64,000 nucleotides of DNA, from contig CM049308.1 in assembly GCA_026874595.1 (NCBI GenBank), positions 79,406,124 to 79,470,123 on the forward strand, read 5' to 3'. The notes beneath the pieces were generated by a model. The model worked only from the letters and a program-made list of their open reading frames with translations. It was not told the DNA's origin and searched no databases. A program made the translations under genes and the position numbers. Below, in pieces: positions 22,001 to 33,095 of the stretch (positions are counted from its first letter, which is position 1; each line of letters starts with the position of its first letter). The DNA is from Sipunculus nudus (lineage: Eukaryota > Annelida > Sipuncula > Golfingiida > Sipunculidae).

Positions 22001-22131
22001 TGTAGCTACCAAGCCATGAAATGTGGCATCACCCAGTATAAAAGGATTGTCAAACCCCTGGCAGGTAACAGGCACGCTGCAAAAGAAAGGACGAAACTAG
22101 GCCAGTTCAATGCGGCAGTACTGGTCCAGGG
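22001..22131 (+). CDS. Candidate exon 9 of the plus-strand gene
   Basis: Acceptor gtgcaaaaggcag at 21999-22000. The frame reads CSYQAMKCGITQYKRIV, KPLAGNRHAAKERTKLG and QFNAAVLVQ. Three ends are possible: donor GGCAG-gtaaca at 22065 (phase 1), donor CAGGG-gtgagc at 22132 (phase 2), or the in-frame TGA at 22133-22135, which would make it terminal. If spliced at 22131, a further open stretch follows acceptor aatgtcag near 22207 (NVCLKLSSILSLPYPC...). The Lys/Arg-rich soluble composition differs from flanking DNA. The minus-strand open frame here is a shadow. Confidence 0.45.
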
Positions 22132-22209
22132 GTGAGCAGCCAGGGTCCTGGTGCTAGTTGTCCCTGAAGCTCTGGTCAAACAATGTATCTGCCATCTAAA
22201 TGTCAGAAA

Positions 22210-23559
22210 TGTATGCCTGAAGCTCTCATCTATCCTCTCACTTCCATATCCATGTCTCATGCTTCATTCATCTGACGGAGTGATTGCTAATTTCTGCTGA
22301 TGGCAGCAGAAAAGGTTGTGGACTTTGGCATTTCTTGTTTCCCAATCACCTACATCCAATCAGCCCTATGTTCACTTCCAGTCCATCTAGCCTCTTCTAT
22401 AAATTTTAAATTTCCATGGGATATAATGGCCTAGTGTCTCACAGGGTGGACAGACTGTTTAACCATAGACATTCAGGATTCTTGGCAGTGGGTGTTCAAA
22501 CCAATGACATTTCAAGGCATTCAACCTTATTTTTTTACAGATATGATCTGTAAACATTTCACTAACTATCCATTAGAATAAGAATCCAGAAAAGTTGAAC
22601 GAGAAAACAAGTCCGAAATCATCATTATATCTTAAAGTTAAAATCTGTAACTTAAGTTAAACAAAATAGAGTTGCAAATGCTATTTAATATGGTTTAACC
22701 AATAGAGAGAAAAAGAGTGGTAGCTGGTATGACTACATGCATAATAGGGTCATAATAGTTGTTAATATTAAAACTACATCATTAAATATAACCAAATATC
22801 AGTGGTGGTATTAAGCCTGCATAATCTAATAAACATATATCACAGACATATCACAACAAATGTACGGTTATGCACAATTATAAATAAAAAATCAATGTGT
22901 ATAATATTAAAAACAAAATTCCTGAATTAAGGCAAACACATTTTGTAAAGCCTTGAATGCTATTTGCCATTTTAAAATTCAAGTGAATGGTAAGGTTAAA
23001 ATATCTGTCAATAGATAATAACAATGGCTCAGATGACAACATTTGCAAAAGTCTGGTGTATTGATGGTGACATTCAGATGTATGGTCAAAGCATCTAGAT
23101 TAGCCACAGGCCAATGCATAATTTAAATTGTGAAAATTTAAAAAACTTCATGGTATGATATTAAATGCAGTTGTCAAACCAAGAGTTCCAAACACAGTCA
23201 TTTTCTTTAAATCTGCTGTTTATAACTTGTTCTGTGTGATTTTTGAAGTTTAAATTATTTTTAGCATTCCCAGTTTAGCCGACTAATGCATTCTATTTTA
23301 GTCTGTATTGTGTAACAATAGAACTGATTTATATTAAACTTTACATAAAAACACAGGTCTGAAACCTGGCACATGTACACTTGTCAACTTCATTCATTAG
23401 AAAGAATTTTGGGAAAGATTTCCACTACCATTATTTAAACATTAAATTTGAGAACTGAAACTGTGAACATTTCTATCTAGAATGTTCATGAAACTTCTTT
23501 TGGGGCAACAGATCTGATCATTTGTAGCTTCTCACAGACCTGACTGACTACTTGGGGGT
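22210..23559. other. AT-rich DNA, possible 3' region of the plus-strand gene
   Basis: Contains an open stretch to about 22300 as noted for exon 9, then AT-rich sequence with no other supported feature. Confidence 0.3.
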
Positions 23560-23843
23560 CATAATAACGCCTTCCCGTCTGTCTTAGACAGGCAAACACA
23601 TGCACAGAAAGCATTAATTTTTTATTTTGTACTAATCTGTTGGAAAGGTGAACATCTCAATGTTTTCCACATTAGTAGCTGATAAGTAGTAACTAGCAAG
23701 ACACAAAACAAAATATTTTACAGGTGGTCTTCCACCAACTTCCTATATTCCCCAATATTTACCAATAAAAATGGTCTCTAATTTCTTATGCTTTCCAGCA
23801 TTTAGGCCCTCCTATATTTTCCTGTTTTTTATTGCACAATTAA

Positions 23844-25189
23844 GGCGGTTTCACACCGGATGAAATCCAAATGAATCTGACACGAACGAATATTTCTGTT
23901 GTTCCGAATAAAAAACCTGTCGCATCTGAAATTTCATTCACACCAAATCTGAACGATATTTTTGGTTTCCGACCTAGAAATTTTTGTCTCCGAAATTTGT
24001 ATTGGACAGTTATATGAGCAATATATCGGATGCACTACAAAATAGGCTTTATGGCCATATATATATGGGCCTTTCTAGGTATACCAGCTATAGTCATGAG
24101 TTCACAGGTGACAGATATTTACCAGTGACTGGACCCAGATTCCCGTTTCAACATGCCTATAAAAATAATTGCGCAACCTGTGTTTCAACAGAACAGATTC
24201 CATTGTAACTCCTGCATTTCAAGTTAGTTTGAATCACTAGTTTCGTTTGATTTATATTTGATTTTCAAATCTGCCAATATGATTTAGGAGCCTAGATAAG
24301 TCTGTGTAAAGCTTTGAAACTTGTTTATATGCAAAACGTTTAACTAAAAATAATACTTTTGTTATAATTAAAATGACACATGAAAAAAGTTATTGTTTCA
24401 TGATTTTTTTTTCTAAATTTATCGCGGTACATTTCATTTTCGGGGAGGGGTTGGGTAATGAACACCAAGTCCTGGATAATGTTGCTTATTTGTGTACATA
24501 TCACTTATACAGCTGACTTATATTCAGGGGCGTCAATATAAGGGGGGCCTAGGGGGATGATAAGTGTAATCACCCCCCCCCCCCTTTCAGAGAATAATTG
24601 TATAATATATCGCAATGATATATTAAGAATTAGAATTTACCATGAAATATTGTCTTAACCTGGTTTAAAGGTCTAAATGTTTTGTCCTCAATTGTAAATT
24701 AAAATAAGTGGCCAAGCGAGGATTGAAATCCCCTTTGGTTAAAATATAATTTCCCATAGGAAATATAAATATTATATAAAAAGAAGTCTGATTTTAATGG
24801 AAAAATCATTGGAGCTAAAACAAAGTTATAAATACCTGTTTAAATCAAATAAATTTGATTGAAATAAAAATAATCCCTGTTTTTTATATTTTTTATCACA
24901 TAAATTTAAAACAGTGGACAAGGAAACAACATTTCCTTGTTGTACATTATTATATATCAAATTGGTATCGTGCAAATGAACCAGTCTGGTTATAAAATGT
25001 TCCAGCTCTTTTGTGTTAAAGGTGAAAAGTAGCCATTCTTGTCCAATGCAAACGACATTAAATAGAACATGTTCTATTTTTTTTCGTTCAGATAGCATCA
25101 TTCAGATTAGGTGTGTATGCACCAACATAAAATAAAGAATTTTATTTTTTTGTTCGTATAGCATCGGACGCATCCGGTGTGAAACCGCC
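23844..25189. mobile_element. 1346-bp TTAA-flanked non-autonomous DNA transposon
   Basis: Perfect 19-bp terminal inverted repeats: GGCGGTTTCACACCGGATG at the left end and its reverse complement at the right. TTAA directly borders both ends (23840-23843 and 25190-25193), the target duplication typical of piggyBac (Kolobok also uses TTAA); a TA duplication with one extra terminal base cannot be excluded. It interrupts family G. The interior has a C14 run near 24570-24583 and a 91-residue minus-strand open frame (24826-25101) with no recognisable transposase motif, so mobility in trans is inferred. Confidence 0.85.
24826..25101 (-). CDS. Uncharacterised 91-codon ORF inside the TTAA element
   Basis: Starts MMLSERKKIEHVLFNVV and continues through FNTKELEHFITRLVHLHD to NLFDLNRYL. 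Slightly basic, with no zinc-binding or DD(E/D) motif seen. It could be a remnant of an element-encoded protein or chance in AT-rich DNA. No splice evidence. Confidence 0.15.
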   Translation of the reverse strand: MMLSERKKIEHVLFNVVCIGQEWLLFTFNTKELEHFITRLVHLHDTNLIYNNVQQGNVVSLSTVLNLCDKKYKKQGLFLFQSNLFDLNRYL

Positions 25190-26504
25190 TTAAGGTTCTC
25201 TGACATAACGGTTTTACTATTGAAAACCTTCAGTTCTTTTTTTTTGCAAGTTTGCATGTAGGGTGGCATGTAAGACGGCATAATCACATTTACACGGAGT
25301 CAAGTGTGACTGAAAGTCTGATGTGATGGTCAGATGCATCTTAGCGTACAGGCAAATTTTTCTGGGGAAAGCAAACCTGTTATTAAATGCCTTTCTATTG
25401 AAATGGCAAACAGATCAAAGTTTCACAATTTCTGGTACATATACTGCATCTGTACTTCTCTAGCACAGCTGAAGGCCTGGGTGTGAAAACATGCACAACC
25501 ACCCCTCAGTTCATAAAGTCTCCTATGTGTATCACTTAAACTGTCCATGTAGTATCAACTGTCAAAACCATTGGGCATAACTTAAACTGTTATACAAAAG
25601 GACCAATTCATGATATGCATCCATTTCAAAATTATCTTTTCCTTGCCCTTGAAGGCTTAGCATCTTGGAGACTGGCCACCAAGGTGACTTAAATGTTATT
25701 TGAGAGTAAACATAGTCTAGTTGTGTGCCTATTAATCAATGATTGGTTGTATGCACATGCACAGAATCTATTCATGCTGGATTGATGGTTTCATTATGAA
25801 TACCAATGTACATGTCACACTATTTACTGGGGTCAATATTTCAGGCTCTAGTATACAGCAGACTTCAAGGTAATATAGAAAGCACATTAAATAATCAATT
25901 AATAATCAATCATCAGTTGTTTTTATTTTTCAATCATCAATTATGGGTTTAAAATAAATTCCTACAACAAATATAGTCACCACCCCACATATTCACTTGA
26001 TTGGGATTCTGAGCTCCATACAATCTGTGTTTGTGAAAGGGAGGAAATCCATAATGAGGCAGCAATGGTGTAAAGTTAAAGAGTCAGTCACAGACTAAGT
26101 TTGCTGTTATTTCCTAAAATGTCTAATCAGTCACAGAAATGTCCAATGCACATGCATTTGTAATTTGTTTATCAACCAATAGAGGGTAGCACTGAGGACA
26201 ATACACAAATTGTGGCAATCTGCAGTAAAGCATTATAATATTGGGATCTTGACAAGGAATTTGATATTACCATTCTGAAATCCAAGTACAAATATTCTTT
26301 ACCACAGGGGATGATCACATTAGATCTCGTTGATGAAACTGATGCCATCACAGTATTTCATATCCAACCATTTATCCTAATGTTTGTTCATCCGACCAAA
26401 ACATTGTCTTCTGAGAAATCTAGATAAAGGGCCCTCTAATAAATTAATAATATGTACCAAATCAATACAAAAAAAAGTAGAAAGAACACAAAAAGCAAAT
26501 ACTG

Positions 26505-26770
26505 CACCTCCATGGGGTAGGACACAGCCAAGTTGTTGAGATGTTGCACTATAGAAGGTCAAGGGTTCAAACCCCACCAGTGCCTCACAAACAAAATGGT
26601 GAAATCTTGATAAACCTTCAGAAATTTGTGATAATGTATTAACAACAGGTTATGACTTCTCAGGATGATTCCTATCCCAGTGCATATAAGATGCTAAAAT
26701 CTAGAAGGCTTGATAATTATATATCATACTTATTGCATGGTTAATCCATCCTCATACAACAGATAGTCCA
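26505..26770 (+). repeat. tRNA-derived SINE (family T), copy 1
   Basis: tRNA-like head: 'acagccaagttgttgagatg' (A-box-like), then 'caagggttcaaaccccac', whose GGTTCAAACCC fits the B-box consensus GGTTCRANNCC. The downstream body 'acaaaatggtgaaatcttga' recurs in reverse at 46190-46230. Not a complete tRNA: no matching acceptor stem and no anticodon arm that I can pair. Confidence 0.6.
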
Positions 26771-27149
26771 ACCAACAGGCCATACACCTAGCCTTTAAAT
26801 AAGAAAAAAAAAGAAAGAGAAAAATATTTCTCCTCCTAAATATGTTTATGATTCAAGCCACTGTACCATGGATCAATCAGGGCAATTTAATTTCTAATAG
26901 TACAAAATGTCTCCACATGATGTCAGCACCGGAGGCAGCACCTTTTAAGTTTTGGGATGTCTAAAAACAAGTTCAGAATTATCCTGCACCAGTCTCTTCA
27001 TCAGAGTAAAACTTAAAAATTTAATCAACCCTTCCTTGCCCCAAGATCCACCAAAATATTGTGACACATCAGCAAAATTTTGAGTCATTTTGTAGAAAAA
27101 TGAACATACAGAGATCGACACATGTAAAATCATATCCCCTATCATACTA

Positions 27150-27310
27150 TACTGGTGGAGGTTATGTTTTAACCAATGTCTCTCTGTCTACAAGATACAT
27201 AATTATTCAAAAGTTATTTATCAACACTGATGTCCATCTTCACTGGCAGAATTTACAGTGGGGGAAAATCTTCTTTTTAAGGGTAGGTTTGTGGCTTGTA
27301 GTGGCCAATG
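27150..27310 (+). repeat. Degraded repeat family I fragment
   Basis: 'ggtggaggttatgttttaac' followed by 'caatgtctctctgtct' parallels 34888-34930 ('aaggaggttatgttttcacc', 'aatgtttgtttg'). Confidence 0.5.
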
Positions 27311-27469
27311 TCTATTGATTTACGATAAAGGGAGGCAGATAGGTAATATGACAAATGTTATATGTAATTGCCGAATCTTCCAGATTTTCAGTGTTATACA
27401 TTTGGAGCAAAGAATAACCATTATATTGTCACTAGTCAAAAATACATAACAGTGACTCCCTGTGGTTCT

Positions 27470-27790
27470 ATCAAGATTACACCTAGTCTATGAGGATCAA
27501 ACCGGAATCATTCAGGACCAGTTACAGTACAATACTCTTAACCGCATGGCAACATCCTACACCAAACGATGAAGAAAAACAGTCGAATACCTGGCTCTGA
27601 AATGGAGTCCACTGTTGTCATGGTGTTAATGTCTCTCAGAGGCTGAAGGCTGTTACCAGTGGGACGTGGACTCACACCTCCCCTGTAGCCAGCCGAGATC
27701 TCCTCACCACCGCCCCCAAATTATATCCAACATCCTCCGCCACCCCTGTCATAAGCTTCTTCTACTTGCCATGCTACATCAGTATGACCT
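27470..27790. other. GC-richer block with weak tRNA-like segment
   Basis: 'ggatcaaaccggaatcattc' and the following bases, reversed, vaguely resemble a tRNA T-arm. The block then becomes C-rich ('ccaccgcccccaaatt', 'cctccgccacccctgtc'). No supported exon. Could be a degraded SINE or upstream regulatory DNA of the CpG-rich block. Confidence 0.25.
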
Positions 27791-27829
27791 CCTGAAAAGA
27801 GCAAATATTTTGAAAGCATAATTTCTAAA

Positions 27830-28720
27830 ATGACTCTAATTTCGCGACTGCCAGCGATGTTTTCTGTCGACGATGTTAAAGTGAAATGTTTCCGTCTGTC
27901 ACAGGCACCGCAGTTTGTATCTGACTAGATTCTTATTACATTGAGCATCCACATCAAACTTGTTTCCAATAAAATTCTGAAGATACAAAGATGTGTTTTT
28001 CATAATATATAAACATGATAAAGCGTTCAAGATCAAAATGGGTGTCCGTGACGAAGCTAACTCGTGTACCATTCCTGGTACTCACGTGCCTCATGTGCAA
28101 TTCACGTGGGATCTTTAGTAATTATATTTACAGCATATGGGAAAGCACGCGCGGTGGAACAACTGAGACACAGTTGGAACTGTCATCTTATTTAAGTTTA
28201 AACGACCCCGGTTAGTTTTTGGATGGGTGACCGCGCCTACCAAACAGGGCCCGATCGAGGGCACACCAGCTACGACCATTATTTTAACGCGCCTTTACTT
28301 TCCTATATTCATTACGTATTATGCAAATAAAAGTTATCTGATAATAGGCAGTTATTTTTTATAAAGTCTTCTTCCAACTTCCGTGCAGCTGCTTGTCACT
28401 TTTCGGCCCGCCGATATCGCCGCCTGGTGGGTTAACTTGAAACAACTGGTAGTTACATGAGCTGCCGTCTATATCAAGTGATCGTACCTATACGCGAAGT
28501 AGTGATCATTTTGTGAAGTGATTGAGCTCAGTTTGATTAATCATTTGCGGACTCCATATAATTCATGTGACGGTTGGAAGCCCGTTTGTAGGAAATACTG
28601 TTAAGCTAACATAACAAACTTATACACGACCAAATTATCACTCAATTCATATGACCGCTCGAGTGTCAGAGCGGCTCTGCGTCTCTACGGAAGGTTATCA
28701 AACCGCATGCCTCTAAAATC
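27830..28720. promoter_or_regulatory. CpG-rich, promoter-like block
   Basis: CpG is rare across the window but dense here: I count about 22 in 28381-28720 alone ('cggcccgccgatatcgccgc', 'tctgcgtctctacgg'). Bracketing sequence is AT-rich. An octamer-like 'attatgcaaataaaag' lies at 28318-28333. In invertebrates with mosaic methylation, local CpG retention often marks unmethylated promoters, but the direction and identity of any transcript are not shown here. A short frame in good context, MGVRDEANSCTIPG..., starts at 28038 and stops after 26 codons. Confidence 0.4.
28206..28280 (+). ncRNA. 5S rRNA-like fragment (pseudogene or 5S-derived)
   Basis: 'ccccggttagt' followed by 'ttggatgggtgaccgc' matches the 3' internal-promoter half of metazoan 5S rRNA, with TTT in place of the usual AC before TTGG. 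About 35 bp later 'gctacgaccatt' resembles the 5S start, but it lies downstream of the 3' half. The middle of 5S is absent, so this is not a functional gene; either a rearranged pseudogene or part of a 5S-derived SINE head. Confidence 0.55.
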
Positions 28721-28837
28721 TCGACCACCGCAAATTCTGCAGGAAGATAATTTTCAAATACTCCATTATCTCAACCTCTGAGAAAATTAATTATTTTTAA
28801 GTGGTTGCCAAATTAGAATAAATAAGGTACTTTAATT

Positions 28838-28885
28838 GCTTTGCTGGGGATTGAACCCAGTTTTCCAGCCAAGAGAGCAAAATTG
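28838..28885 (-). repeat. tRNA-like fragment with a B-box
   Basis: On the minus strand 'aactgggttcaatccccagc' contains GGTTCAATCCC, a perfect B-box, preceded by 'ctcttggctggaa'. No full cloverleaf was found. Likely a SINE head remnant. Confidence 0.4.
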
Positions 28886-29224
28886 TTTAAAAAAGATGAC
28901 AAAAATATTATATCAAAAATTTTACTTGATAAATAATATAGCTAATCAAACATGTTGTATACACAGCAGAATACTGATTATCCAAAAATGGATATATCTC
29001 TGGAATTGTACAAATCTATGCTCTTTACTCAACAATACCATCTACAACTTATGCTTCAAGAGGAATGATTTTGCTAGGTTTACAGGGTCTGACTGTAAGA
29101 AGGGGGTACAAGGTGCTAGGCAAATCCCTTTATGTTTTGAGATTGGTTAGCTGATCAAAAACAATATAGATATAACCATATGAAACCTCATCTAAATACA
29201 ATAAAGATCACAACTACTGGATCA

Positions 29225-29275
29225 GAGTTTGTCCTGTGACATACATATGTATGTATGTATGTGTGTATGTTCAGA
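29225..29275. repeat. (ATGT)n-like microsatellite
   Basis: 'acatatgtatgtatgtatgt' with a GTGT interruption. Confidence 0.8.
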
Positions 29276-29518
29276 CCTGTAACTCAAAAAATACACCACA
29301 TTAGAAATGAAAATTTAAAACCTATACATTGGTAGGTCTGTCTGTTTCCCTCAAAGATCATCCTGAACACACACTGCAGAATCACAGGGTCCAAAATATA
29401 CTGCAGGTCTCTTCTTTGTGGTTCTCCTTGATATATCTTTTACAAATGCACGCTCATCTAGATTTTGCAGAGCTATACCCTTAGTACTCAAGGCATTTGT
29501 AGGTCTGTATATATATAT

Positions 29519-30497
29519 GTCGAGGGAAGAATGAGAATCTGGGAAGATCCGGAATCCTCCCGGGAAAAATGAGATTTCTGATTTTTCCCGGGGAAAAGTG
29601 AGAATTCTAATTTTTCCCGGGAATAAGGGGAATTCCCATTCTTCCGGGGGAAAATCAGAATCATTTCCCACTTTGATTTGATTCTCATTTTTTCCGGGAA
29701 GAATGAGAATTCTGATTTTTCCCAGGGAAAAAACAGAATTCTTATTATTCCCAGCCAGCTCCAATTTGTTAATTGATATCCTTTTAATATTTAAGGTGGG
29801 TTAAGTTTGCATATTTTACTACAGTATCTGGTTAGTCAACACTCTAAAATCCAACATAAATAATTGTGTATCATCAAGATTTAGAGAGGTTTTTTTTTTG
29901 CCCAACAAAATATGTAATATCAGGAAATCATTTAATATGAACTGTCCATTTTACTGGTAATAAAACAAACCAGTGTGTGCATTCTTTTTTTAAATGCAAT
30001 AAAGTTCAGGTAATTGTCTGTCGTTAGATATCCATCAGATATTTGAGAAACACATTGTGCCAAGGTGGTCCAATACGGTGACACAATCATCTAAAACTTA
30101 TTTAATTTTAACTTTGAACAGTTAATAATTAATGTGAAAGAAAGATGATCAAAGTTTCTTTCTGAAAAAGAGAAATAAGTATGAAATAAATTTAAAGAGT
30201 TAGGTTGGCATCAATAATTCCCATTCTTCCTGGGAAGAATGAGAATTCTCATTTTTCCCAGGTTTGAATTTCAAAACTGAATTCCAATCTCTCAGAGGAA
30301 AAATGAGAATTCTCAATTTTCCTGGGAGAGACTGGAATTCTCATTTGTCCCAGGAAGAATGAGAATTCTCATTCTTCCTGGGAAGAATGGAAATCCCTTC
30401 ATTCCATTTCTGGATTCTCATTTTTCCCGGGAAAAATCAGAATTGTAATTTTTCCCGGGAAATTCGGATCTTCCCAGATTTTCATTCTTCCCTCAAC
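29519..30497. mobile_element. Fold-back element H built of CCCGGG palindromes
   Basis: The left end, 'gtcgagggaagaatgagaat', and right end, 'attttcattcttccctcaac', are inverted, bordered by ATATAT on both sides. Each arm (about 250-280 bp: 29519-29765 and 30218-30497) is a chain of short self-palindromes such as 'tttttcccgggaaaaat', 'gaattctcattcttcc' and 'ggaagaatgagaattc'. The centre (29766-30217) is AT-rich and unrelated. Minus- and plus-strand frames rich in FPGK/REKSE are shadows of the palindromes. No transposase is encoded. Confidence 0.8.
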
Positions 30498-32519
30498 ATA
30501 TATATACATGATTACAGTAAAAGATTGTACTTTCAAGTTATTTACATTTTTCATGATCTGCACAACCCTTAAAAATGCCTTGAGTGGATTATGGCCTAAA
30601 TAAAATTGTGAATATATGGGTCTGAGTTAGTAAAAAGGAAAATTTGTATTTCCTCATATGAGTAATATCCATGTGTTTATGTATATTAAAAATTATTCAA
30701 GTTAACTTTTATATTTAATTTTTAAATAATCCTGCTCACTAATTGACAATATTTTCATGATATATTACCAAGCTATCTCATTTTTCCTGCCATCAAAACC
30801 AAAACTATGACCAGAGGCTGAAGACCCTGGATGCTTGTGACACTGTTATACATATGTTGTACATATATGTATGTGATGTATGGTATTGTACATAACAAAA
30901 ATACTGAGTCTGATTACTGACTATCAGTCATGTTCACAAATACTGGCCTATACCAGGTCTGATTTATTATAACAAGTCATGTCAACAAATACCGGCTTGT
31001 TTGAGTATAAATCTGCTCCTGCCATATATGTGCAGCAAAACTCTAACACTAATGCTGGCTGACTGTGTAACATAACCTTTAAATGCAATATGAGTGACAC
31101 CACTCTGGTTACAAACATATGTTCATCATGCAAAGCAAGGAGGACAGATATCTGTCAAACCAACCAGTACAGTAAAAAACACACCCCAAGTACAGTGAAA
31201 CTTCTTCATCTGAAAATCTGTTGCTTTATTATGTACAACGTTTGTTTACAAATCAAATTTTGCAAAAGTTATAGTAGGTCATGGTGACATGTTTACTAAC
31301 ATTTCATATAAATATACTATTTGCAACTAAATGGTGATGAAAATTAATCTTTAAACTTTTTTTGGATTAGCACTGTAATTTGTTGCTGAGGGTGGGGTCA
31401 TCCCAAAAGCGTTCCTCCCGCTTCTACCAGTAATATATAATGGTCACCAAACTGTCTTCGCAGATAAATTCCCACCCAGAGAATGTCCTTGAGTATTTTC
31501 CTGTCATATTTTCATGCCCTTATCAAACCTGACCTCACACAATTTTTATACTATTCATGGGGCCTGTCATTTTGCATAGGCCTTAAAAGCAGATGTCACA
31601 AGTCACATGTCAAAGTATGGGTATAACGCTAGAATTTAAACAATTCACAACAAAGTGCACACACAATGACAACCAGTTTTAACTTGATTCAACCTCTGCA
31701 TGAGACTGGAGGGAAGAACCAGAAACAGGGATGTGCGTGATGACTGGTTGGGAAGGTCCAACCTTGTTTGTTTATAAGCACAGACACGCTGTATTGAGGG
31801 GGTTGTCCTTGACACAGGTGCTTGTATGCTGCTGCTGACACCTGCAGGCCTGTGTATTGACCTATGCATGACTAACGGTGGCTACTGAAAGACTGATTGA
31901 TCAGAGCCTGGTAAGTCCTGGCTGCCAGCTGCTGCCTGGTACAGTCTCTTAAATAACAGCAACTCCTGTTATAAACAATGCTTTCTCAGCCCTGATCTAC
32001 AGCTGTCACTAACAGAACACACAGATAGAATATGTTCAGACAGCTGAAGTACACTCAAAGATTTTAAAGAAGAGGACTTCTAACTATTTAGTTATCTAAA
32101 TGTGTGATTACATATATGTTAGAAAAAATTCTAAAAAAAGCACTTCTATTTATACTCATATCTACATATGTGATTTAATATAATAAAAGTTCCAGGATTT
32201 TAACATGAGAACATTTTGGTGTATTTTATGATCTGAACGTGTGATTATATATATAACCCAAGAACACTGAACTACTTATATTATAAAAAGATAATGAAAG
32301 GTAAAAGATAATGAAAGACAAAAAGATAATGAGTTGAATGGTGCACTGGGGTATCTTAATTACATCTGAGGTCTTTTGAGATAAGTAAAGCCTAAGCATT
32401 TAAGTTAATAAGACACAAACAATGTATGATTTTGACTGTTGTATGATCTTAGCAGAGCTAAAGAGGTTTTTTTATAATTTCTTCACATATAAAATATATG
32501 TTGTATGATGGTCATGGGA
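30498..32519. other. AT-rich DNA with a small local duplication
   Basis: At about 30900-31010 'gtcatgttcacaaatactggc' and 'gtcatgtcaacaaatac' recur about 65 bp apart. No supported exon; the minus-strand frame at 31645-31869 has no splice support. Confidence 0.35.
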
Positions 32520-33095
32520 AAATTGGTCAGGGCTGTCTAAGTGTATGGTACGCTCTTCCTACAAAGGTTGTATGAGGTTGCTACGATGGTTGTAATACAA
32601 AAGAAAAATTTCCTCCATTTTCTGTTGTGGACCTGTCATATATGTGTTATGTGATGTATGTGATTGAGCCTTAAGAAAAACCCACAGCAGTTGAAGGAAT
32701 GACCTGCAATGGTAGATCATTCGTAGGACCATCACAGGTAAAACGTGCGCCAATCGTTGGGCTGTCCTAGGAAAGTCCTTTGATTTGCAGGGCCTCAGAT
32801 AACCAAGAAATTGTATGAAAGTCTTAGGTTTATTGTAACACAGTAACACAGTTACAAGGCAACGTACAACAGACCTAGGAGATCGGTCTGCAATAAAGAA
32901 TAACCAGGCTATGAAATAAATTTTGACCATGTTCAAAATTCTAAGACAAGGGTCTGTGACAGTTTTTTTCGTCACAAAACACCTGAATATCATTTGACAC
33001 ACCCACGACTATCCTAGGAAGTTCCCCAATTTTCTGTTATAGACCTGTTGTATATGTGTTGTGCGATGTATGTGTCTTAGGCTTAAACTAATAAT
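32520..33095. repeat. Probable repeat with short direct terminal repeats
   Basis: 'ccattttctgttgtggacct' followed by 'atatgtgttatgtgatgtat' (about 32615-32665) recurs as 'ccaattttctgttatagacc' and 'gtatatgtgttgtgcgatgt' (about 33027-33080). The interior carries 'aaaacgtgcgccaatcgttg' and 'cctaggaaagtcctttg'. A minus-strand open frame of 147 codons (32559-33002, Cys/Leu-rich) runs through both the interior and one terminal repeat; with no recognisable domain I treat it as incidental. Confidence 0.45.

Larger units (their letters stand above)
3255..22131 (+). other. Putative plus-strand multi-exon gene, identity unknown
   Basis: Nine candidate exons join without phase conflict: 3255-3344 (0 to 0), 6142-6223 (0 to 1), 8359-8469 (1 to 1), 8589-8683 (1 to 0), 10112-10189 (0 to 0), 15726-15762 (0 to 1), 15894-15953 (1 to 1), 21634-21674 (1 to 0) and 22001-22131 (0 to 2, or ending at TGA 22133-22135). 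The joined peptide would be about 226 residues of a longer protein. No start codon, 5' end or poly(A) site was fixed. The composition looks like a soluble protein with one hydrophobic stretch in exon five. I recognise no family. Splice-phase agreement is the main evidence; any single exon could be wrong. Confidence 0.45.
23560..25400. repeat. Repeat family G, copy 2, split by a transposon
   Basis: Left part 23560-23843 and right part 25190-25400 together match 12600-13110. The break in this copy coincides with TTAA on both sides of the inserted element at 23844-25189, giving a clean before/after comparison inside one window. Confidence 0.8.

Noticed and set aside
22006..22260. 84-codon minus-strand frame
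   Set aside because: Antisense of the plus-strand exon at 22001-22131; no splice sites of its own.
26520..26600. Functional tRNA gene
   Set aside because: The B-box is good but acceptor and anticodon stems do not pair and related copies exist; a SINE head.
28206..28280. Functional 5S rRNA gene
   Set aside because: Only the 3' internal-promoter half is present, with a substitution, and the 5' word is on the wrong side.
32559..33002. 147-codon minus-strand open frame, the longest in the window
   Set aside because: It runs through a probable repeat including one of its direct terminal repeats, has no recognisable domain, and its composition is not protein-like.
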